Shown: positions 21,484 to 31,436 of the stretch, piece after piece
How positions within the stretch are numbered: position 1 is the stretch's first letter
How the letters are laid out: each line of letters begins with the position of its first letter
Source of the DNA: Salinibacterium sp. M195
GTDB lineage: Bacteria > Actinomycetota > Actinomycetes > Actinomycetales > Microbacteriaceae
Length of the DNA: 64,000 nucleotides
Direction of reading: 5' to 3'
Assembly (NCBI RefSeq): GCF_019443965.1
Contig: NZ_CP040814.1
Span: 2,294,001-2,358,000 of the forward strand
Program-made: the position numbers and the translations under genes
The notes under the pieces: model-generated
Told to the model about the DNA's origin: nothing
The model's input: only the letters and a program-made list of their open reading frames with translations
Databases searched by the model: none

Positions 21484-23031
21484 CTATGGCTTCGTCACGA
21501 ACTCTTCGATTTCAGGTATGCGCGCTGGATGCACCAGCGCAGTGACGAAGGTGCCTTCCTCGCGATAGTCGGTCGACAGCACTCGGCCCTGCACATGCAG
21601 CCGAGAGATAACTTCGCCGCGGTCGTACGGTACGAGCAGACTCACCTCGATCTCCGGGGCAGGAAGGAGCTCCGAGATGCGTGCGTTGAGTTCCTCGATG
21701 CCCTCTCCCGATCGCGCCGAAACGAAGATGCCCGTTGGCTCAAGCCCACGGATCAGCAGACGCTGGTCATCATCCGCAAGATCACTCTTGTTGAAGACCA
21801 CGATCTCCGGAATGTCACGGGCTCCCAATTCACCAATGACGTCGCGCACCGTCGCAAGCTGAGCGCCAGGATCAGGGTGTGAGGCGTCAACGACGTGCAC
21901 GATGACATCGGATTGGCCGATCTCCTCGAGAGTCGAACGAAAAGCTTCCACCAGTTGATGCGGCAGATTGCGAACGAAGCCCACAGTGTCACTGAGCGTA
22001 AAGAGTCGACCATCTGACGTAGCTGAACGCCGCACGGTGGCGTCTAGCGTCGCAAACAAGGCGTTCTCAACGAGCACACCGGCACGCGTCAAACGGTTAA
22101 GCAAACTCGATTTGCCGGCGTTCGTGTAGCCAGCAATAGCGACACTGGGTACCTCGAAACGATCTCGGTTTGCACGCTTGGCCTCGCGTGCCGGAGCAAA
22201 GCCCTTGATCTGCTTGCGCAAGCGCGCCATACGAGTGTGAATTCGACGACGATCAAGTTCAATCTTGGTCTCACCGGGGCCACGGCTACCCATCCCGGCT
22301 CCGGCGCCACCGACCTGACCACCCGCCTGACGCGACATCGACTCACCCCAACCACGAAGTCTCGGAAGGAGGTATTCCATTTGGGCCAGCTCGACTTGAG
22401 CTTTGCCCTCACGGCTCGTAGCGTGCTGGCTGAAAATATCGAGGATGACTGCGGTGCGGTCAATGACCTTCACCCCGACCACGTCTTCCAGTGCGCGTCG
22501 CTGGCTGGGGGCTAGCTCCGTATCAGCGATTACCGTGTCAGCGCCCGTAGCGGCGACGACATCGCGCAGCTCGACGGCCTTGCCCTTACCGAAGTACGTG
22601 CTCGGGTCGGGGTGGGAACGGCTCTGCAAGAGGCCGTCAAGCACCACAGCGCCAGCAGTCTCCGCCAGCGCGGACAACTCACGCAGCGAATTCTCCGCAT
22701 CCCGAAGAGAACCTTGACCGTAGATCCCGATGAGAACGACGTTCTCGATTCGTAGTTGGCGGTACTCAACCTCGGTGACGTCATCCAACTCTGTCGAAAG
22801 ACCCCGAACACGCTTGAGGGCATGTCGATCGTCTCGATCAAACTGGTCGCCGTCTCGATCAGACTCATAGTGAGCATCCGATTGAAGCGCTTGTGCGCCT
22901 GATGCGCCGGGTCCGAACCGCGTCACTGCCGCGTGGTCGGAGTTTTCGTTGGCAAGAACACGGTCGACTGAACGCTCGGCGTCGTCGCCGTTCTCGGCCT
23001 CGATACTGGTTTCTGTCGTATTTCGCGTCAT
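21484..23031 (-). CDS. hflX: GTPase HflX
   Basis: This 515-residue ribosome-associated GTPase splits or rescues stalled 70S ribosomes. After an acidic N-terminal extension (about 90 residues) comes the HflX N-domain (LLQSRSHPDPSTYFGKGK), a glycine-rich linker (GGQVGGAGAGMGSRGPGETK, 20 residues) and the G domain with G1 GYTNAGKSSLLNRL, G3 DTVGFVRNLP and G4 NKSD. The extension is longer than in E. coli HflX. The ATG has no Shine-Dalgarno sequence; TAGGGT lies 7 bases upstream. Confidence 0.95.
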   Translation of the reverse strand: MTRNTTETSIEAENGDDAERSVDRVLANENSDHAAVTRFGPGASGAQALQSDAHYESDRDGDQFDRDDRHALKRVRGLSTELDDVTEVEYRQLRIENVVLIGIYGQGSLRDAENSLRELSALAETAGAVVLDGLLQSRSHPDPSTYFGKGKAVELRDVVAATGADTVIADTELAPSQRRALEDVVGVKVIDRTAVILDIFSQHATSREGKAQVELAQMEYLLPRLRGWGESMSRQAGGQVGGAGAGMGSRGPGETKIELDRRRIHTRMARLRKQIKGFAPAREAKRANRDRFEVPSVAIAGYTNAGKSSLLNRLTRAGVLVENALFATLDATVRRSATSDGRLFTLSDTVGFVRNLPHQLVEAFRSTLEEIGQSDVIVHVVDASHPDPGAQLATVRDVIGELGARDIPEIVVFNKSDLADDDQRLLIRGLEPTGIFVSARSGEGIEELNARISELLPAPEIEVSLLVPYDRGEVISRLHVQGRVLSTDYREEGTFVTALVHPARIPEIEEFVTKP

Positions 23032-23038
23032 TGGGTTA

Positions 23039-23044
23039 ACCCTA
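23039..23044 (-). promoter_or_regulatory. Candidate -10 box for leaderless hflX
   Basis: TAGGGT on the minus strand, 7 bases before the hflX ATG; no ribosome binding site. Confidence 0.5.
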
Positions 23045-23060
23045 CTTCTCTAGTTTTCGG

Positions 23061-23066
23061 TAAGTT
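23061..23066 (+). promoter_or_regulatory. Candidate -10 box for the RsmC-like gene
   Basis: TAAGTT, 6 bases before the ATG at 23073. It faces the hflX box 16 bases away, so the two divergent promoters would overlap. Confidence 0.35.
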
Positions 23067-23072
23067 CTGTTC

Positions 23073-23696
23073 ATGACTAACGAGCATTACTTCTCGTCAA
23101 CACCCGAGAGTGATCTCAAGTTGCGGACGATTCACGCGACCATTGCTGGTGTCGAGCGCGAACTTTTCACATCAAATGGGATCTTCAGCCCCGCACACAT
23201 CGACACAGGAACCCAAGTTCTCTTGTCGAACGTGCCAGCGCCTCCTCCGGGAGGAAACTTGCTTGATCTCGGCTGCGGTTGGGGTCCGATGGCGCTCACC
23301 CTTGCCCTCGAGTCACCTCACGCAACGGTGTGGGCGGTGGACGTGAACGAGCGCGCACTGGATCTGGTACGCGCAAACGCCAAGAAATTGTCCATACCCA
23401 ACATTAACGCGGTTCTGCCTCAGGATGTTCCCGAAGACATAACGTTTATGTCTATTTGGTCTAATCCGCCGATTCGAGTCGGCAAGGCCGAATTGCACAA
23501 CATTATGAAGACGTGGCTCCCTCGACTCGAAAACGATGCCGACGCGTGGTTGGTCGTGCAGAAGAATCTGGGCTCCGATTCCCTCCACAGTTGGATGCAG
23601 TCAGAGTTCCCCGACAACTTCGTATTCACTCGCGCCTCGACCAACAAAGGCTACCGATTGCTCCGCGCCCACAAACGAGCGCAAGAAGCCCGTTAA
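23073..23696 (+). CDS. Class I SAM-dependent methyltransferase, RsmC-like
   Basis: This 207-residue methyltransferase resembles the catalytic half of RsmC, the 16S rRNA guanine-N2 methyltransferase. The SAM motif is [17 protein letters not shown] (about 62-78), with acidic motif II at AVDVNERAL. The SNPPIRVGK motif (about 130) replaces the usual NPP[FY] of amino-group methyltransferases. The RsmC N-terminal duplicated domain is absent, as in other single-domain homologues. Its TAA stop overlaps the dapF stop in a shared TTAA. Confidence 0.85.
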   Translation: MTNEHYFSSTPESDLKLRTIHATIAGVERELFTSNGIFSPAHIDTGTQVLLSNVPAPPPGGNLLDLGCGWGPMALTLALESPHATVWAVDVNERALDLVRANAKKLSIPNINAVLPQDVPEDITFMSIWSNPPIRVGKAELHNIMKTWLPRLENDADAWLVVQKNLGSDSLHSWMQSEFPDNFVFTRASTNKGYRLLRAHKRAQEAR

Positions 23697-24571
23697 GCGA
23701 GCTCGAGGCTCCCGGTGTAGACGAGCTCAGCCGGCCCACTGAGCGAGACATGCTCGCCGTCTTCGGTGGGGAACATTCGCACGACGACCGTTCCGCCAGG
23801 AACGGTGACGCGCCACTGGTGAGGGGCGTTCGGCCCCGCATAGTGGCGAATCGCCAAGGCAGCCGCCACAGCACCTGTGCCGCACGACAGAGTTTCTCCG
23901 CTTCCTCGCTCATGCACGCGCATGCGAATGGAGCCGACTCCATCTTTAACGAGCGGCTCGGCCAGAACCACAAATTCTACGTTCGCGCCATTTTCCGGCA
24001 GCGGATCAATTATGGGAATGAAGTTGAGGTCAACTCCGTCAAGTTCTGCATCTTCGGCCAAGGCAACAACCACGTGCGGGTTTCCCACGTTGATGCCGAG
24101 ACCGGGGCGAGCCACATCTAGCTCCTTAGCGCGCACAAGCGGCTCTCCGCCATCCAGCGACCATCGCCCCATGTCTGACTGGTAGCCCGCCATATTGCGC
24201 TGCACATCGCGAACGCCACTCCGGGTACCGATGGCCAAAGTATCGCCCGGTTCGAAATCGACAAGCCCGTTCTCGGCAAGATAGTGCGCGAACACTCGGA
24301 TGCCGTTGCCACACATCTCGGCAATACTTCCGTCAGCGTTGCGGTAGTCCATAAACCATTCGGCGTCGGCATCTTCGGCTAGCGCTGCCGCTCCGGCGTC
24401 GAGGTTACGCGAGCGAACTGCACGGATTATGCCGTCTGCTCCGACCCCAAAATGGCGGTCGCAGATAGCTGCCACCTGTTGCGGGGTGAGATCGAGCTCG
24501 CCGTCGGGGTCTGAGAACAAAACGAAATCGTTGCCAGTTCCCTGACCTTTAGTGAAGTTAAGCGTTGCCAT
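23693..24571 (-). CDS. dapF: Diaminopimelate epimerase
   Basis: A 292-residue racemase converting LL- to meso-diaminopimelate for lysine and peptidoglycan. The two catalytic cysteines are seen in [14 protein letters not shown] and [14 protein letters not shown], and the substrate-binding GTGNDFVLF is at the N-terminus. I chose the ATG at 24571 because GGGGGAGA lies 9 bases before it but directly abuts the alternative ATG at 24580. The start overlaps the end of miaA by 14 bases. The epimerase, dapA and dapB are all in this window. Confidence 0.95.
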   Translation of the reverse strand: MATLNFTKGQGTGNDFVLFSDPDGELDLTPQQVAAICDRHFGVGADGIIRAVRSRNLDAGAAALAEDADAEWFMDYRNADGSIAEMCGNGIRVFAHYLAENGLVDFEPGDTLAIGTRSGVRDVQRNMAGYQSDMGRWSLDGGEPLVRAKELDVARPGLGINVGNPHVVVALAEDAELDGVDLNFIPIIDPLPENGANVEFVVLAEPLVKDGVGSIRMRVHERGSGETLSCGTGAVAAALAIRHYAGPNAPHQWRVTVPGGTVVVRMFPTEDGEHVSLSGPAELVYTGSLELA

Positions 24572-25529
24572 GCGTTCCATTCTCCCCCATCACAATCGAC
24601 AGGGCTCGCGTTGCACGCTCTGGGTCGTCGTACTGCAACCAATGACACTGGTCATAACGCTTGAACCAGCCGACTTGTCTGCGCGCATAACGGCGAGTGA
24701 GTGCGGCAGTGTTTTCGATTGCCTCAGCCTCAGTGAGCGCGCCATCCAGCTGTTCGATTGCTTGCGCGTACCCGATCGCTCGCGCAGCCGTGACACCGAG
24801 TCCCCGGGGGCGAAGCGCGCGAACCTCATCGAGTAGACCCACGTTCCACATGTGTTGCACTCGAGCGTTGAGCCTCGGCACCAATTCGTCGCGCGGTGCT
24901 GCAACGCCAAAAATACGGGCAGGGGTCCACAGCTTTTTCTCCTCTGGCAGCCCCGCTCCGAATGGTTCGCCCGTAATCTCGATAACTTCGAGAGCACGAA
25001 CAATTCTTCGGCCATTGCTCGCACCAATCGACAGCGCCGCGTCGGCGTCAAGTGCCTGGAGTCGGCGAAAGAGAATTCCGATTCCCTGAGCGTCAAGCTC
25101 TGCTTCAAGCTTCGCTCTCACCGCTGGATCGCGTGCAGGGAACTGAAAATCGTGGATGACGCTGGAGACATAGAGGCCAGACCCGCCGACCAAAATGGGC
25201 ACATGTCCCCTCGCCTGAACCTGCCTGATGACGCGGCGGGCATCTACTTGGTATTGGGCGACGCTCGCGTCGTCCAATGGATCAAGTACGTCAAGCAGGT
25301 GGTGCGGGATCTCCCGACGTTCATCGGGGGGAAGCTTCGCTGTGCCGATATCCATGCCGCGGTAGAGCTGCATCGCATCTGCATTAATAATCTCTGCCGG
25401 GGTGCCCTGCTGTGCGAGTGCCTCAGCAAGATTAAGAGAGAGTTCGGACTTTCCCGTACCGGTCGCTCCGACTACGACGACGAGCTCAGGGCTCGTTGCT
25501 AGTTTGGCGTCAGTCGCCGTGGGGTTCAC
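24558..25529 (-). CDS. miaA: tRNA dimethylallyltransferase
   Basis: A 323-residue enzyme that adds a dimethylallyl group to A37 of tRNAs reading codons that start with U. The P-loop [10 protein letters not shown] is at residues 21-30, followed by [18 protein letters not shown] and the tRNA-contacting [18 protein letters not shown] region. The start is GTG with GAGGGA upstream. It lies 39 bp after miaB, whose product modifies the same base further, a natural operon partner. Confidence 0.96.
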   Translation of the reverse strand: MNPTATDAKLATSPELVVVVGATGTGKSELSLNLAEALAQQGTPAEIINADAMQLYRGMDIGTAKLPPDERREIPHHLLDVLDPLDDASVAQYQVDARRVIRQVQARGHVPILVGGSGLYVSSVIHDFQFPARDPAVRAKLEAELDAQGIGILFRRLQALDADAALSIGASNGRRIVRALEVIEITGEPFGAGLPEEKKLWTPARIFGVAAPRDELVPRLNARVQHMWNVGLLDEVRALRPRGLGVTAARAIGYAQAIEQLDGALTEAEAIENTAALTRRYARRQVGWFKRYDQCHWLQYDDPERATRALSIVMGENGTHGNA

Positions 25530-25568
25530 GTCGCCATCCCTCGACCCCGTTCTACCCGTGGCCCACGG

Positions 25569-27104
25569 TTAGCGCAGGGAGTCGGTTGGATCATAGATTG
25601 GTGATGTCACAACACGGATGGTCGGTAGTCCCAGTGACACTCGTGGTCCAGCATCGTTTGTGGCTGCGCTAGTCGGAACACCACAAGATTCGGCCTCTGC
25701 GCGATCCCACGCGTCTCCGGCCCGAGTTCGGCGGATATCCAAGGTGTCACCGGCAGGAGTGTCGGCGACAAGGTGGAACGCGGCAGCTGCGCTGATCGTC
25801 AGCGTCACCACATCACCGGGACGCGGGATGGCGCTACCTTCCGGAACATTGAAGTGCACAAGTCGGGAGTCTTCAGCACGACCAGAGAGCCGGGCGGTCT
25901 CAGCCTGCTTGCGCCCTTCGGCGGCGGTAACCATCACCTGCACGGTACGCCCGATCTGTTTGTCGTTCTCTTCGCGCGAGATGCGGTCTTGAAGCGCAGC
26001 GAGACGTTCGTAGCGTTCCTGAACCACCTCTTTGGGAATCTGATCATCCATTGTGGCAGCGGGAGTGCCGGGCCGAATGGAGTACTGGAACGTGTAGGCG
26101 GAGGCAAAACGAGACTCTTCCACGACGCGCAGTGTCTCTTGGAAGTCTTCCTCGGTCTCACCGGGAAAGCCGACGATGATGTCGGTGGTGATTGCCGCGT
26201 CTGGCATTTGTGCGCGAACTCGCTCGAGAATGCCCAGGAACTTAGTAGAGCGGTAGCTGCGACGCATCGCTTTCAGGATGCGATCTGAGCCCGACTGAAG
26301 CGGCATGTGGAGCTGGGGCATCACATTGGGGGTTTCCGCCATGGCATCGATGACGTCGTCGGTGAAGGCGGCGGGATGCGGGCTGGTAAAACGAACACGT
26401 TCGAGGCCCTCGATCGTTCCGGTCGCGCGCAATAGCTTGCTGAAAGCTTGGCGGTCGCCGAACTCTACGCCGTAGGAGTTGACGTTCTGGCCAAGCAGCG
26501 TGACTTCAATCGCACCGTCATCGACGATGGCCTGGACTTCAGAAAGTACATCGCCAGGGCGGCGATCTTTCTCTTTACCTCGCAGCGCAGGAACGATGCA
26601 GAAAGTGCAGGTGTTGTTGCAGCCCACAGAGATAGAGACCCAAGCGCTGTGCGTAGATTCGCGACGCGTGGGAAGCGTTGACGGAAAGACATCGAGAGAT
26701 TCGAGAATCTCAATTTGTGCTTCTTCGTTGTGGCGAGCGCGTTCGAGCAGCGCCGGCAGAGACCCCATGTTGTGGGTTCCGAACACCACGTCGACCCAGG
26801 GTGCTTTATCGAGGATGACGTTTTTGTCTTTTTGGGCGAGACAGCCTCCGACGGCGATTTGCATGCCCTCGTGCTCTTTTTTTACGCTGGCGAGCATTCC
26901 GAGGTTGCCATAGAGCTTGTTGTCAGCGTTCTCGCGCACCGCGCAGGTGTTTATTACCACCACGTCAGCTTGGCCATCGGTTGCGCGGATGTAACCAGCG
27001 GCTTCGAGGGAGCCGCTGAGCCGTTCGGAGTCGTGCACGTTCATCTGGCAGCCGTACGTGCGCACCTCGTAGCTGCGCGGGGATGCCAGTTTTTCGTCAA
27101 TCAT
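25569..27104 (-). CDS. miaB: tRNA-2-methylthio-N6-dimethylallyladenosine synthase
   Basis: A 511-residue radical SAM methylthiotransferase acting after MiaA. The first iron-sulphur cluster uses cysteines in [15 protein letters not shown] and GGCLAQ. The radical SAM cluster is [13 protein letters not shown] domain follows (about 370-440), then an extra C-terminal tail of about 60 residues with an Asp/Ala-rich sequence. I chose the ATG at 27104 because AAGG lies 8 bases before it and abuts the GTG at 27113. Confidence 0.95.
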   Translation of the reverse strand: MIDEKLASPRSYEVRTYGCQMNVHDSERLSGSLEAAGYIRATDGQADVVVINTCAVRENADNKLYGNLGMLASVKKEHEGMQIAVGGCLAQKDKNVILDKAPWVDVVFGTHNMGSLPALLERARHNEEAQIEILESLDVFPSTLPTRRESTHSAWVSISVGCNNTCTFCIVPALRGKEKDRRPGDVLSEVQAIVDDGAIEVTLLGQNVNSYGVEFGDRQAFSKLLRATGTIEGLERVRFTSPHPAAFTDDVIDAMAETPNVMPQLHMPLQSGSDRILKAMRRSYRSTKFLGILERVRAQMPDAAITTDIIVGFPGETEEDFQETLRVVEESRFASAYTFQYSIRPGTPAATMDDQIPKEVVQERYERLAALQDRISREENDKQIGRTVQVMVTAAEGRKQAETARLSGRAEDSRLVHFNVPEGSAIPRPGDVVTLTISAAAAFHLVADTPAGDTLDIRRTRAGDAWDRAEAESCGVPTSAATNDAGPRVSLGLPTIRVVTSPIYDPTDSLR

Positions 27105-27148
27105 GTCTTCCACCTTAAGCCTCTGGGGCGACTCGATCTGACGGAGTT

Positions 27149-28021
27149 CTAGCGAAAGACGGGACCGCCGGACGAATTACTAGAACTTGGTGCCAGCGCG
27201 GCAGCTACTGCGGCTGAGACGACCGAGCCGGAGTACCCCTTTCGCATGAGGAACCCGGTAAGTCGACGCTTAGCGGTCACGCCGTCCAACGAGCGAAGTT
27301 GAGGCGCACGTTTGAGGGCAATTTCGGTCGCGCGCTCTTGTTCTTCGTCGCGATCATCATCAAGCACGGCAGCAATCTGGTCTTGGTCTATTTTGCGACG
27401 TCTCAACTCGGCCCGGATCGCCGATGCCCCGAGTTTCTTACGGTCGCGCAATGTTCGTGTCAGGGTTTCGGCAAGCGCGGCATCGTCGAGGAGACCACAG
27501 CCTTCGAGCCGGGCGATCTCGTTGTCGATGTCTTCTGATTCGAATTCGCGGGTTCCCAGAAATTGGGTCATTTCGTAGGAAGACATTCCACGGCGGGCCA
27601 GTGCGCGCATGCTGACGCGACTAACCTCAGAAAAGCCGTCGCGTGCTTGACGTCGTTGCGCCTTCGATTGCGTTCCCGCTGACCCTGCAGCCGACATTGA
27701 TTCCGCACTATCGACGGTGTCACGAGCAGCCGGTTCTCGTGAATGCTCGTCGTTTTCGAGCGAACCGAGATCGGAGTGAGATGGGCTGAAGTCAGCCAGA
27801 GTCGGGAGCGCCCGAACTGGGGCGAGCGCGACCACTGGCATTCCTGCCTCGGTGTTGTCGTCTGCGGTGTTGTCGTCTGCTGTCGTGTTCGCGGCCACTC
27901 CAGTTTCGGCCGCCGCCGACTCCTCCAACGACGAGTCCATTGCTTCGGTGAGTTTGGCGCCCGAACGGTCGCCAAACAGGTTGATTACTGGTGCGAGGTA
28001 TTCGTCGTCGGAGGATGTCAT
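27149..28021 (-). CDS. recX: Regulatory protein RecX, with long N-terminal extension
   Basis: A 290-residue protein. The RecX domain is the C-terminal part (about 135-275), with [33 protein letters not shown] and [17 protein letters not shown]. RecX binds RecA filaments and limits their activity. The first 130 residues are acidic, Ala/Asp-rich and probably disordered; ordinary RecX proteins are about 150 to 220 residues. It begins 8 bp after recA, so the two are co-transcribed. Confidence 0.9.
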   Translation of the reverse strand: MTSSDDEYLAPVINLFGDRSGAKLTEAMDSSLEESAAAETGVAANTTADDNTADDNTEAGMPVVALAPVRALPTLADFSPSHSDLGSLENDEHSREPAARDTVDSAESMSAAGSAGTQSKAQRRQARDGFSEVSRVSMRALARRGMSSYEMTQFLGTREFESEDIDNEIARLEGCGLLDDAALAETLTRTLRDRKKLGASAIRAELRRRKIDQDQIAAVLDDDRDEEQERATEIALKRAPQLRSLDGVTAKRRLTGFLMRKGYSGSVVSAAVAAALAPSSSNSSGGPVFR

Positions 28022-28029
28022 GGCAGAAC

Positions 28030-29190
28030 CTACTGGCCTACAGCCTTCTTGAGGGGCGCAGCCGCTTTGTCAGCGACCGGAAGCACGGGCCCGTCGGCCT
28101 TAGCGCTGGCCTTCGCCGCTTTTTCTGCCTTCTCGGCCTTAACCGCAGCATCGGCCAAAGCTTTCGCCTCGCTAGCATTCGCTGCTTTCGCTTCAGCACC
28201 GACGCCGAGCTTGCGCATGATCTTCTGCTCGATCTCCAGCGCGATTGCGGGGTTCTGGAGCAGGAAGGCTCGTGACTTCTCTTTACCTTGACCCAGCTGG
28301 TCACCGTCGTAGGTGTACCAAGCGCCAGACTTGCGAACGATTTCGTGGTCGACACCGAAGTCGATAAGGCTACCTTCGCGCGAGATTCCGATTCCGTAAA
28401 GGATGTCGAACTCAGCCTGTTTGAACGGCGGGGCCATCTTGTTCTTGACGACCTTGACTCGCGTGCGGTTACCCACAGCGTCCGTGCCGTCCTTCAGCGT
28501 TTCGATACGACGAATGTCGAGTCGAACAGAAGCGTAGAACTTAAGCGCCTTGCCGCCGGCTGTGGTTTCGGGACTACCAAAGAAGACACCGATTTTTTCA
28601 CGCAACTGGTTGATGAAAATCATGGTGGTGTTCGTCTGGCTGAGACCACCGGTGAGTTTACGCAGAGCTTGAGACATGAGTCGAGCTTGAAGACCGACGT
28701 GCGTGTCGCCCATCTCACCTTCGATTTCAGCGCGAGGGACAAGAGCTGCAACCGAGTCAATAACGATGAGGTCGATTGACCCACTTCGCACCAGCATGTC
28801 GGCGATTTCCAGTGCCTGCTCACCGGTATCGGGCTGAGAAACGAGCAGAGCGTCGATGTCGACACCGAGCTTCGCCGCGTATTCAGGGTCGAGGGCGTGC
28901 TCTGCATCGATGAAGGCCGCAATGCCGCCGTTGCGCTGAGCATTTGCGATCGCATGCAAGGTGAGTGTGGTCTTACCGGAGGACTCCGGTCCATAGATCT
29001 CAACGATGCGGCCACGGGGAAGCCCGCCTATGCCGAGCGCGACATCCAAGGCAATAGAGCCGGTGGGGATAACCTCGACCGGAGCACGCTCATCGCTGCC
29101 CAGACGCATAACTGAGCCCTTGCCGAACTGACGGTCGATCTGTGCGAGAGCGGTCTCGAGGGACTTCTCGCGGTCTGCTGCTGATGGCAT
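28030..29190 (-). CDS. recA: Recombinase RecA
   Basis: A 386-residue strand-exchange ATPase that also stimulates LexA cleavage. It has Walker [15 protein letters not shown], Walker [20 protein letters not shown] and the DNA-binding loop L2 region ([17 protein letters not shown]). The C-terminal tail (about 330-386) is long and Lys/Ala-rich. I chose the ATG at 29190, which has GGAGAAG upstream; the longer in-frame start is not in line with the family. A LexA-type box lies 205 bases upstream. Confidence 0.97.
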   Translation of the reverse strand: MPSAADREKSLETALAQIDRQFGKGSVMRLGSDERAPVEVIPTGSIALDVALGIGGLPRGRIVEIYGPESSGKTTLTLHAIANAQRNGGIAAFIDAEHALDPEYAAKLGVDIDALLVSQPDTGEQALEIADMLVRSGSIDLIVIDSVAALVPRAEIEGEMGDTHVGLQARLMSQALRKLTGGLSQTNTTMIFINQLREKIGVFFGSPETTAGGKALKFYASVRLDIRRIETLKDGTDAVGNRTRVKVVKNKMAPPFKQAEFDILYGIGISREGSLIDFGVDHEIVRKSGAWYTYDGDQLGQGKEKSRAFLLQNPAIALEIEQKIMRKLGVGAEAKAANASEAKALADAAVKAEKAEKAAKASAKADGPVLPVADKAAAPLKKAVGQ

Positions 29191-29394
29191 TAATTCTTCT
29201 CCATTGGTCGTAGGTTGCTGCCCATAGGCTGTCGCGATTCGCACGGACCGATACTGCAAGGTCCGCAACCTCCCGACAAAGGCTGTGTTGCTGAATGCCA
29301 CGTTACGGCCCTGCTCTGACATTGCAGAGAAGCGACGTTCCGTGTGCGCTCGAAAGCTATATTCGATTGGGTGTTAGGGAGAAGACTAACAATA

Positions 29395-29410
29395 TAGAAC
29401 AAACGTTCGA
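29395..29410. promoter_or_regulatory. Candidate LexA box upstream of recA
   Basis: On the minus strand TCGAACGTTTGTTCTA matches TCGAAC-N4-GTTCGA at all but one position. It implies a recA leader of up to 200 bases. Confidence 0.7.
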
Positions 29411-29431
29411 ACACGCCACGCGGGGAGAAAA

Positions 29432-29659
29432 CTATTGCTTCTTGGGTTCTCGTTGCCCTACGCCGTAACGGCGATCTGCGGGAACGTCCATCGCGTCGCA
29501 AAGCGCGCTCCACACCTGACGGGCAGGAACGCCTCGAGAAAGGGCCTGCGCCGCCGTAACGCTTCCTATGGCGCCCAATACTTGGTCGTTGACGAGCACG
29601 CGACCATAGGGTTCGCCAAACTCATCGGCAACCGCTGTCCAAAACTCACTCAATCGCAT
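29432..29659 (-). CDS. DUF3046 family protein
   Basis: A 75-residue actinobacterial protein of unknown function. The pattern MRLSEFWTAVADEFGEPYGR, VLGAIGSVTAAQALSRGV and a C-terminal CDAMDVPADRRYG is typical of the family, which is found next to recA in many actinobacteria. The ATG has no Shine-Dalgarno sequence; TAGGGT lies 6 bases upstream. Confidence 0.85.
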   Translation of the reverse strand: MRLSEFWTAVADEFGEPYGRVLVNDQVLGAIGSVTAAQALSRGVPARQVWSALCDAMDVPADRRYGVGQREPKKQ

Positions 29660-29665
29660 CCAACT

Positions 29666-29671
29666 ACCCTA
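29666..29671 (-). promoter_or_regulatory. Candidate -10 box for leaderless DUF3046 gene
   Basis: TAGGGT on the minus strand, 6 bases before the ATG at 29659, without a ribosome binding site. The same hexamer precedes hflX. Confidence 0.5.
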
Positions 29672-29701
29672 CGTTCGCTTTTCGAAACCCTCGCGTTAAC
29701 C

Positions 29702-29740
29702 CACGAATGCCCCGCCCTGAGAAGAGCGAGGCATTCCGTG
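29702..29740 (-). terminator. Hairpin after clgR
   Basis: Arms CACGAATGCC and GGCATTCCGTG pair with one bulge around an inner imperfect repeat. It lies just after the clgR stop codon on the minus strand. Confidence 0.5.
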
Positions 29741-29748
29741 AAGAATAT

Positions 29749-30057
29749 TTAGCGCGAAACCAAAGTTGAATCAAATTCGGCGACGAGCTCATCGGGCAAG
29801 GTATCGGGGATCGTCGTTGCGCCTTCGATGACGGCGAGACGATCGCCAACCTCACGCATGATTACGGAGATTGGTGTATCGAGGGCTTCGGCTACCGAAG
29901 CGAGAATTTCTGAGCTGGCCTCTTTTTGGCCTCGCTCAACCTCACTGAGGTATCCGAGGGCGACACTCGCTTTGCTGGCGACCTGACGAAGGGTACGGCC
30001 CTTTTGCAGGCGCACGTCGCGGAGAACGTCACCGATTTCCTGACGGACTAGAACCAT
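29749..30057 (-). CDS. clgR: XRE-family regulator, probable ClgR
   Basis: A 102-residue DNA-binding protein with a Cro/CI helix-turn-helix at about 8-63 (IGDVLRDVRLQKGRTLRQVA, then ASVALGYLSEVERGQKEAS). In actinobacteria ClgR activates clp protease and other stress genes. The assignment rests on the characteristic HTH and the position between pncC and recA. GAGGGAG precedes the ATG. No ClgR target genes are in the window. Confidence 0.85.
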   Translation of the reverse strand: MVLVRQEIGDVLRDVRLQKGRTLRQVASKASVALGYLSEVERGQKEASSEILASVAEALDTPISVIMREVGDRLAVIEGATTIPDTLPDELVAEFDSTLVSR

Positions 30058-30267
30058 TGGACACTCCCTCTCTGACTGTGTAGCGCGACCAGATCATTCT
30101 GGATAGTCAAGACTACAGTCACTATCTGTTCAGAACTCTAGCCTTTCCAAACTGGAGAGGCCTTGTGAGTTCGCTAACTGTAACCCAGCCGAAACGTGCA
30201 TTATTCCCGCCACACGCGGAACTTTGTCACCAGTTCTGGGTGCAGAACACGCTGACGGCAACTGTCG

Positions 30268-30765
30268 TCAGTTGTCATCGATGAGATGTTCGTGCAGGCA
30301 CTCCAAGGCAGCATGAACTGCTTGGCGCCTCACCGCAGCGCGATCACCGTCGAAAGCGAAAGCACGAGCGACGACAAAATTGGTCGCCGCAAATCCGACA
30401 TATACAGTGCCCGGGTCCTTGCCCTCGTGAGCCTCCGGGCCCGCGACGCCGGTTGTCGCCAAACCATAGGTGGCTTGCTGCTCGCCAACCCCGAGCACGT
30501 CACGCGCACCAGTGGCCATGTGGGCTGCGACATCCGGATGCACGGTGCCGTGAATTGCGAGCAAGCTTGCATCGACGCCTAAGACTTGGTGCTTGATCGC
30601 TGTGTTGTACGCGACTACTGCGCCATTGAGCACGACCGATGCACCAGGGACCGCGACCAGAGACGCGCAGAGCAATCCGCCGGTCAAAGATTCCGCAAGC
30701 GCGAGAGAGTGTCGTTGTTCGGTGAGAATCGCCACAATTTTTGTGGCGAGCTCTTCAGTATTCAC
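30268..30765 (-). CDS. pncC: Nicotinamide-nucleotide amidase (CinA C-terminal domain)
   Basis: A 165-residue single-domain CinA protein that deamidates nicotinamide mononucleotide in pyridine nucleotide recycling. It has LALAESLTGGLLCASL, GAVVAYNTAIKHQVLGV and the catalytic ATTGVAGPEAHEGKDPGTV region. It lies 10 bp after pgsA and starts with GTG, so is coupled to it. Its older name, competence/damage-inducible protein CinA, comes from species where it is fused to another domain. Confidence 0.92.
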   Translation of the reverse strand: MNTEELATKIVAILTEQRHSLALAESLTGGLLCASLVAVPGASVVLNGAVVAYNTAIKHQVLGVDASLLAIHGTVHPDVAAHMATGARDVLGVGEQQATYGLATTGVAGPEAHEGKDPGTVYVGFAATNFVVARAFAFDGDRAAVRRQAVHAALECLHEHLIDDN

Positions 30766-30775
30766 TGGTGAAGGG

Positions 30776-31432
30776 TCACGCTCCTGAATCGGATTTGCGG
30801 GTGTGACGCCATGCTCGCCACAAGTAGTCGACTCCCGTGTACACGGTAAGCACCACTGCGATCGTCATGACTGAGTAGTTGATCCACAAGACCCAGTCAC
30901 CGAGAACGGACGCCAACGGGACCAAGAACAGTGAGATCGCCACGGCTTGAAGAACTGTCTTCAACTTGCCGCCGCGAGAGGCCGGGATGACGACCTTGGA
31001 GAGGACAGCGAAACGGTAGATCGTAATACCGAACTCGCGCGCCAGAATGAGGATAGTGACCCACCACCACAGTTCGCCCAAGATCGAGAGCGCGACGAGA
31101 GCTCCGCCCGTGAGCACCTTGTCGGCGATCGGATCCAAAATGATTCCGACATTCGTGATGAGGTTTCGACCGCGGGCCAGATGACCGTCGACGGTATCTG
31201 TCACGATCGCGAAAATGAAGAGTGCAGCCGCGAGATAGCGAATCAGCCCCATCTCGCCGTCATCGAGCAACAACAGCCAGATAAAGACTGGTGCGAGGAG
31301 AATTCGCACCACGGTGATGATATTAGCGATATTCGCATTCGAGGCGGGGGTATCACCCTTGCTGATAATCCGACCGCTGAGAAAACCAGATCGTTCGGGC
31401 ACAGAAGACGGTGAAACTGGTTGGTCGCTCAC
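30776..31432 (-). CDS. pgsA: CDP-diacylglycerol--glycerol-3-phosphate 3-phosphatidyltransferase
   Basis: This 218-residue integral membrane enzyme makes phosphatidylglycerol phosphate. The CDP-alcohol phosphotransferase signature DTVDGHLARGRNLITNVG...LDPIADK (about 82-110) is complete. Four to six hydrophobic segments are present. The first 30 residues are polar and may be disordered. It starts 4 bp after the ftsK stop codon. Confidence 0.93.
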   Translation of the reverse strand: MSDQPVSPSSVPERSGFLSGRIISKGDTPASNANIANIITVVRILLAPVFIWLLLLDDGEMGLIRYLAAALFIFAIVTDTVDGHLARGRNLITNVGIILDPIADKVLTGGALVALSILGELWWWVTILILAREFGITIYRFAVLSKVVIPASRGGKLKTVLQAVAISLFLVPLASVLGDWVLWINYSVMTIAVVLTVYTGVDYLWRAWRHTRKSDSGA

Positions 31433-31436
31433 GCGA

